From Verrucomicrobiales bacterium (GTDB lineage Bacteria > Verrucomicrobiota > Verrucomicrobiia > Limisphaerales > UBA1096): a stretch of DNA of 10,282 bases. Below, one piece after another: positions 5,926 through 10,282 of the stretch; positions within the stretch are counted from its first letter, which is position 1; each line of letters starts with the position of its first letter. Made by a program: the position numbers and the translations under genes. The stretch covers positions 64,122 to 74,403 of the forward strand of contig PBKH01000001.1 in assembly GCA_002721375.1 (NCBI GenBank), read 5' to 3'. The notes beneath the pieces are model-generated. The model ran no database searches, was not told the DNA's origin, and worked only from the letters and a program-made list of their open reading frames with translations.

Positions 5926-6992
5926 TTCGTCCTCTGATAACTTTTTCGATGCTTGCTGGCGGACTACCGAAACTCGCCGCTGAACCAAGCAGAATCGACG
6001 ACTCGCAGTTGCTTGTGTATCACGATTCGACTGGCAAAAAGCACCCGGTCAAAACACCTGCCGACTGGGCCAAGCGACGGCAACAAATTCTCGAAGGTAT
6101 GCAACGGGCGATGGGGAAACTCCCAAGCCGCGACGTGCTCCCTCCGCTTGACATGCACAGCCACAGCCAAGTGGACTTCAACGGCTTCACTCGATCGACC
6201 ATCGACTTCATCACTGAAAAAAACGACCGGCTCCCTGCCCTGCTCTATCGCCCTAAAACAAAGCTCTTGGCCAAGCGGACTGGCATCCTTGCACTGCCCC
6301 CTACTTCGTCGCTGGGAAAATATCGCATCACAAAAGAAGGCGGCATCCCCAATCGCGCCTATGCCTATGAACTGGCCAAACGCGGCCATGTCGTAATCGC
6401 TCCAGACTACCCGACATTCGGCGATTACAAATACGACTTTGAATCGGACGACTATATCTCGGGCACAATGAAAGGCATCTTCAACCACATGCGCTGCGTC
6501 GACTTGCTGCAGTCATTGCCTGAGGTCGACCCTAGTCGCATCGGTGCGATTGGTCACTCGCTAGGCGGGCACAATGCGATGTTCGTCGGCGTATTCGACA
6601 ATCGTATCAAGGTTACCGTTTCGAGTTGTGGCTGGACGCCGTTTCATGATTATTACGGCGGAAAGATTGACGGCTGGACAAGCAACCGCTACATGCCGCT
6701 GATCAAAACGCGGTACGGACTCGATCCCGATCTGGTGCCGTTCGATTTTCACGAAGTAGTCGCCGCGCTCGCCCCTCGTGCATTTTTCTCAAGCTCTCCA
6801 CTGAATGATAGCAACTTTGCCGTACACGGCGTGAAGAAGGCCATCCCCAAAGCTCATGAGGTATACCGGCTACTGGGCCAAGCCAATGCTATGCAACTTC
6901 GAACGCCCGACTGCGAACACGACTTTCCGCCCGCAATCCGTCAGGAATCATACCACTTCATCGACCAAGCCTTTGATCAGGCAAGGAACTGA
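5922..6992 (+). CDS. Exported dienelactone-hydrolase-like alpha/beta hydrolase
   Basis: This 356-residue exported esterase or peptidase-like hydrolase has a signal peptide (residues 1-20, core LITFSMLAGGL, then KLAAEP). The hydrolase core has the nucleophile motif GHSLGG with Ser213, probable acid Asp296 in PLND, and His333 in DCEHDFP. The domain resembles the dienelactone hydrolase / acetyl-xylan-esterase-like families common in Verrucomicrobiota and Planctomycetota. Real substrates are usually unknown and may be sugar or lipid esters rather than dienelactone. I chose ATG 5922 over ATG 5898 because it overlaps the preceding stop as ATGA, has AAGGCGA just upstream, and puts the signal peptide at the very N-terminus. 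The longer form would add eight polar residues and overlap the membrane-protein gene by 28 bases. It is the last gene of the operon; no clear terminator follows. Confidence 0.88.
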   Translation: MIRPLITFSMLAGGLPKLAAEPSRIDDSQLLVYHDSTGKKHPVKTPADWAKRRQQILEGMQRAMGKLPSRDVLPPLDMHSHSQVDFNGFTRSTIDFITEKNDRLPALLYRPKTKLLAKRTGILALPPTSSLGKYRITKEGGIPNRAYAYELAKRGHVVIAPDYPTFGDYKYDFESDDYISGTMKGIFNHMRCVDLLQSLPEVDPSRIGAIGHSLGGHNAMFVGVFDNRIKVTVSSCGWTPFHDYYGGKIDGWTSNRYMPLIKTRYGLDPDLVPFDFHEVVAALAPRAFFSSSPLNDSNFAVHGVKKAIPKAHEVYRLLGQANAMQLRTPDCEHDFPPAIRQESYHFIDQAFDQARN

Positions 6993-7168
6993 TTCGACCT
7001 AATTACTATCCAAATTCATCTATTCATCTTTGCAATCATTCGCTCGGCGGCTTAGTCAACCGTTTGGTTTCGCAAATAATATTGACCTTATTGAGAATTG
7101 TCGTAACTCTATGGTTTCCATGCCCTTAACTCAGGATAAAAATATAAATCCGAGAATACTAAAGCAAC

Positions 7169-8668
7169 TTGAATGACATTTTCATAAGCTACGCGCACAT
7201 CGACAACGAGGCGCTAACCGAGGAGGATAAAGGCTGGATCTCCCAGTTTCATAAGGTTCTTGATACCCGCGTTGCACAATTAACTGGCGAAAAGCCACTC
7301 ATATGGAGAGATTTGAAACTCGGGGGAAACGATGTGTTCGATCAGGCCATCGTTCATCAGTTCCGCAACGCGCGTATAATGATCTCCATTATGTCGCCTC
7401 GGTATCTCAAGTCCGAGTGGTGCATGAAGGAATTGAAACAGTTTTACGATAACGCCTCATCCACCGGGGGTGTTTCATTCGCAAATAAGTCCCGCATTCT
7501 AAAGGTGGTCAAGACACCATTCGAGACCAGCGATATCCCCGATGAAATCCGAAATGTCTTTGCCAGTATTCTTGGATTCGAGTTTTTTGAGGCCGACCCC
7601 GAAACCGGCAAGTTCATGGAATACAATGCCTCTTTCGGTGCTGAAGCGAAACACAACTATTTCTCAAAAATCTTCGATCTCGCGCATGAAGTCAGCCAGT
7701 TGCTCAAGGCCATGAACGATCAGGAATCAGGCAACGGCACGCCAACTGTAAAAGCCACTGATAATAAAAAGATTTTCCTTGCAACTACAACGACCGACCT
7801 CCAATCGGAACGCGACCGGATTTACCGGAACCTAATCGAGCGCGGATATCAGATTTTCCCGGATCAGCCCATGCCTCTCGTGGGAGCAGAATTCAAAGTT
7901 GCCGTTAGGGAACATTTGGAAAAGTGTGATGCGAGTATTCATCTTATCGGGTCCAGCTACGGAATGGTGCCTGAAGGCGAAGACAACTCGGTCATTGACA
8001 TACAAAACTCTATCGCCGCCGACACGACAACTACCCGAACCCTGCACCGTTTTATCTGGATGCCCCGCGACCAGATAGTCACCGAGCCTCGACAAGCATC
8101 GTTTATTGATGAACTTCGCAATAGTCCCCGGACTTACGAGAGTTCGGATTTCTTAGAGGACTCTTTCGAAAACCTGAAATCACTGGTTCTCGACCACCTT
8201 AAAAACGAGCCGAAACCGGCATCCTTAGAAGAAAAAACTACTGCCATTTCAGGCGAAATAAAAACCAGCAGCGTCTACTTAATCTACCCACCGGACGACG
8301 AGGAAAGCGCAGCACCAATCGAAGACTACCTATTCGACAAAGGCCTTGAAGTTGTAGCACCTGAGATTGAGGGCACTGAAAGCCAGATTGCCGAGGCGCA
8401 CCGGCAGAACCTAAACAACTGCGATGCGGTTATCATCTACTTCGGCTCCGCTAACCGTTCATGGGTGAACATGAAACTGCTCAACGTCCTGCAATCACCA
8501 GGCCATGGAAGGCGGTCTCCATTCGAACACAAATTAGTACTCATTGCTCCACCAGAACATCGGCACAAGGAACGATACCGTACCCATCAAGCCGAGGTTC
8601 TGCATGTATCAGATACCTCACAACTTGACTCGCTCGAACCCTTCATCAATTCAATTTTGAACGCCTGA
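7169..8668 (+). CDS. TIR-DUF4062-TIR-like signalling protein
   Basis: This 499-residue cytosolic protein has three domains. Residues 1-140 are a TIR domain: DIFISYAHID at the N-terminus, IWRDLKLGGND (45-55) and the SP..LKSEWCMKEL helix with the expected catalytic glutamate Glu88, so NAD+ cleavage is plausible. Residues 201-300 are a DUF4062 domain (KIFLATTTTDLQSERD..., then a CDASIHLIGSSYG core), a Rossmann-like domain often attached to STAND proteins. Residues 368-499 look like a second TIR-like fold (SSVYLIYPPDD..., CDAVIIYFG), but the position matching Glu88 is Lys436, so it is probably non-catalytic. The TTG start is forced by an in-frame TAA at 7160-7162. The 15-base gap to the STAND gene implies co-expression. 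The likely role is effector or signalling partner of the STAND NTPase, possibly in antiphage defence; this is inference. Confidence 0.88.
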   Translation: MNDIFISYAHIDNEALTEEDKGWISQFHKVLDTRVAQLTGEKPLIWRDLKLGGNDVFDQAIVHQFRNARIMISIMSPRYLKSEWCMKELKQFYDNASSTGGVSFANKSRILKVVKTPFETSDIPDEIRNVFASILGFEFFEADPETGKFMEYNASFGAEAKHNYFSKIFDLAHEVSQLLKAMNDQESGNGTPTVKATDNKKIFLATTTTDLQSERDRIYRNLIERGYQIFPDQPMPLVGAEFKVAVREHLEKCDASIHLIGSSYGMVPEGEDNSVIDIQNSIAADTTTTRTLHRFIWMPRDQIVTEPRQASFIDELRNSPRTYESSDFLEDSFENLKSLVLDHLKNEPKPASLEEKTTAISGEIKTSSVYLIYPPDDEESAAPIEDYLFDKGLEVVAPEIEGTESQIAEAHRQNLNNCDAVIIYFGSANRSWVNMKLLNVLQSPGHGRRSPFEHKLVLIAPPEHRHKERYRTHQAEVLHVSDTSQLDSLEPFINSILNA

Positions 8669-8683
8669 CTCAATCACCCAACC

Positions 8684-10282
8684 ATGAGTAACCCCTTCCC
8701 TGGTCTGCGCCCCTTTCAACTTGAGGAAAGCCATCTATTTTTCGGCCGCGAAGAACAGACAGGCCAACTGCTGGAACGACTAAGTACCACCCGCTTCCTT
8801 GCGGTGGTCGGCGCCTCCGGTAGCGGCAAGTCCTCCCTTGTCCGCGCTGGCCTTCTGCCTCAACTTTACGGTGGCACCATGGTCAAGACCTCTGTGCACT
8901 GGGAAATCGCCATCATGCGCCCCGGAGGCGACCCCATCACCAATCTCGCCCGCTCCCTTGTAGAGTCAGATATTTTTGAGGCCGACTCCGAGGACCAAAT
9001 ACAACTACTACGCACCATGCTCAGTCGAAGTGGTCTTGGTTTATTGGAAGCCTACAGGCAGTGCGATATCGCGCCCGGCTCCAATCTACTGATCCTCGTC
9101 GACCAGTTTGAGGAAATCTTTCGCTTCCGCCGTGGTGGCTCTAAAGCCAGCGAAGAAGCGGCCGATTTTATCGAGTTGATTCTCGAGGCCAGTTGGCAGG
9201 AGGAGTTGCCGATCTACGTGATCCTTACTATGCGCTCCGATTTTCTAGGAGATTGCGCTGAATTCAAAAATCTCGCTGAGGCAGTTAACGAAGGCGAATA
9301 CCTGATCCCCCGCTTAAACCGCCGCCAACGCGCTCTTGCCATCGAGGGACCAGCCAAGGTCGGCGGCGGCCAAATGTCCCCGCGTCTCGTCCAACAACTC
9401 CTCAACGACATCGGCGATGATCCCGACCAGTTGCCCATTCTTCAACACTCTCTCATGCGAACATGGGAATACTGGGAGGAACATGCCACAGACAGGACCA
9501 AGCCACTGGACGTCGAGCATTACAGAGCCATCGGCACCATGAAGGAGGCCCTCTCTCGCCATGCCGATGAAGCATACAATCAATTGCCAGACGATCACCA
9601 TCGAAAAATTTGCGAACGAATGTTCAAGTCCATCACCGAGCGAGGTAACGATGGACGCGGCATCCGGCGCCCCATGCCCTTCTCGGATCTCATCGAGATC
9701 GTCGGTGGTGACGAGCTGGCATTGATGAAAGTCATTGACGATTTTCGAACGACTAACCGGTCGTTCATTATGCCACTGGAACACACACAGATTCACATTG
9801 AAACAGTCATCGATATCTCACACGAAAGCCTCATGCGTGTCTGGGAGCGACTTCGTGGTTGGGTCGATGAAGAATCCCAATCTGCCCGAATCTACCGTCG
9901 CCTAGCCGAAACCTCAGCCCTTCATGCAACCGGAGAAGCAGGCCTGTACAACGATCCAGACTTGAAGATTGCAATCACGTGGCGCGAGGAGCATCATCCA
10001 AATGAACGCTGGGCCAGCCGCTACTCTGGGAACTTCAATGCGGCTATGAAATTCCTCGACGACAGTCAGACACAAAAAGAGGCTGATAAAAAAGCCAAGG
10101 AGAAAGCACGCAAACGGGAACTCGAACAGGCTAAGGCCTTGGCCTTGGCCGAAAAAGATCGCGCCGAAATTCAGCGCAAATCAGCTAAGCGCAATAAAAT
10201 ATTCGCTGCCTTCCTTTTCTGCTTAGCTATTTTATCAGCTTATATGGCTAAAGAAGCCACTGATGCAGAAACTAATGCCAAC
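8684..10282 (+). CDS. STAND NTPase (nSTAND1 type), 5' part, truncated by window end
   Basis: Direct translation from ATG 8684 stays open for 533 codons to the window edge. The N-terminus NPFPGLRPFQLEE...FFGREEQ is the classic nSTAND1 entry motif. The Walker A is GASGSGKS (43-50), and the Walker B is LILVDQFEE with Asp140. A helical and winged-helix-like region follows (QLPILQHSLMRTWEYWEE, then YRAIGTMKEALSRHA and VIDISHESLMRVWERLRGW). Residues about 460-500 are a charged, Lys/Glu/Ala-rich likely coiled coil with a small tandem repeat (GGCCTT, 10135-10150). A hydrophobic helix at about 506-523 (IFAAFLFCLAILSAYMA) looks membrane-spanning. Such proteins usually continue into WD40 or TPR sensor repeats, which would lie beyond the window. 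It is probably an ATP-dependent switch that controls the TIR protein encoded 15 bases upstream. No Shine-Dalgarno sequence is visible before the ATG. Confidence 0.92.
   Translation, partial: MSNPFPGLRPFQLEESHLFFGREEQTGQLLERLSTTRFLAVVGASGSGKSSLVRAGLLPQLYGGTMVKTSVHWEIAIMRPGGDPITNLARSLVESDIFEADSEDQIQLLRTMLSRSGLGLLEAYRQCDIAPGSNLLILVDQFEEIFRFRRGGSKASEEAADFIELILEASWQEELPIYVILTMRSDFLGDCAEFKNLAEAVNEGEYLIPRLNRRQRALAIEGPAKVGGGQMSPRLVQQLLNDIGDDPDQLPILQHSLMRTWEYWEEHATDRTKPLDVEHYRAIGTMKEALSRHADEAYNQLPDDHHRKICERMFKSITERGNDGRGIRRPMPFSDLIEIVGGDELALMKVIDDFRTTNRSFIMPLEHTQIHIETVIDISHESLMRVWERLRGWVDEESQSARIYRRLAETSALHATGEAGLYNDPDLKIAITWREEHHPNERWASRYSGNFNAAMKFLDDSQTQKEADKKAKEKARKRELEQAKALALAEKDRAEIQRKSAKRNKIFAAFLFCLAILSAYMAKEATDAETNAN

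Noticed and set aside
5964..6488. 174-codon minus-strand open frame
   Set aside because: It is antisense to the dienelactone-hydrolase-like gene, which has a signal peptide and catalytic motifs. The opposite frame is a codon-bias shadow.
7082..7109. Promoter for the TIR gene (TTGACC with TAACTC)
   Set aside because: The -35 is good but the -10 matches only two of six consensus bases at 16-base spacing, and other spacings are no better.
9314..9796. 160-codon minus-strand open frame
   Set aside because: It lies opposite the nSTAND NTPase, whose Walker and family motifs are clear in the plus-strand frame through the same bases. The minus translation has no recognisable domain.
1..10282. CRISPR array, tRNA, rRNA, transposase
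   Set aside because: No evenly spaced repeats, no cloverleaf or rRNA-like stretches, and no transposase or integrase motifs were seen on either strand.

Overview
The window reads as a piece of a Gram-negative chromosome, most likely from the Planctomycetota/Verrucomicrobiota group. This is an inference from gene content: many different exported esterases, an MlaA-type outer-membrane lipid transport domain, a C-terminal-type 'W...FYRL' module used here as an N-terminal module, and frequent TTG/GTG starts without clear Shine-Dalgarno sequences. No rRNA, tRNA or marker gene is present, so the phylum is not proven.

Layout. (1) Positions 1-2440 are AT-rich, roughly 35-43% GC in the lines I counted. 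They hold yaaA (342-1118) and a secreted PHB-depolymerase/feruloyl-esterase-like alpha/beta hydrolase (1292-2320). The block is bracketed by short partly repeated intergenic sequences at 191-224 and 2395-2433. (2) From about 2500 the GC content rises to above 50%. On the minus strand (2499-4352) is an unusual fusion of an MlaA (VacJ) phospholipid-transport domain with a C-terminal alpha/beta hydrolase. (3) Divergent from it, a tight three-gene operon (4485-6992) encodes an exported SGNH/GDSL esterase, a seven-helix membrane protein of the TIGR02206/YwaF/TMEM164 family, and an exported dienelactone-hydrolase-like esterase. The last two genes overlap by ATGA. (4) From 7169 to the window edge, a two-gene module encodes a TIR-DUF4062-TIR-like protein and, 15 bases later, a STAND NTPase (nSTAND1 type) with a coiled coil and a transmembrane helix. 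The NTPase gene is cut by the window end at 10282 and was found by direct translation.

How the genes may work together. The MlaA-hydrolase fusion and the facing operon (two esterases plus a possible membrane acyltransferase) could form a cell-envelope lipid or ester remodelling unit; this is inference from domains and arrangement. The TIR/STAND pair fits the pattern of prokaryotic immune signalling: a STAND ATPase as sensor or switch and a TIR NADase as effector, encoded as adjacent genes. A role in phage defence is plausible but not shown by the sequence. The two most interesting items are the MlaA-hydrolase fusion with its neighbours and the TIR-DUF4062/nSTAND pair.
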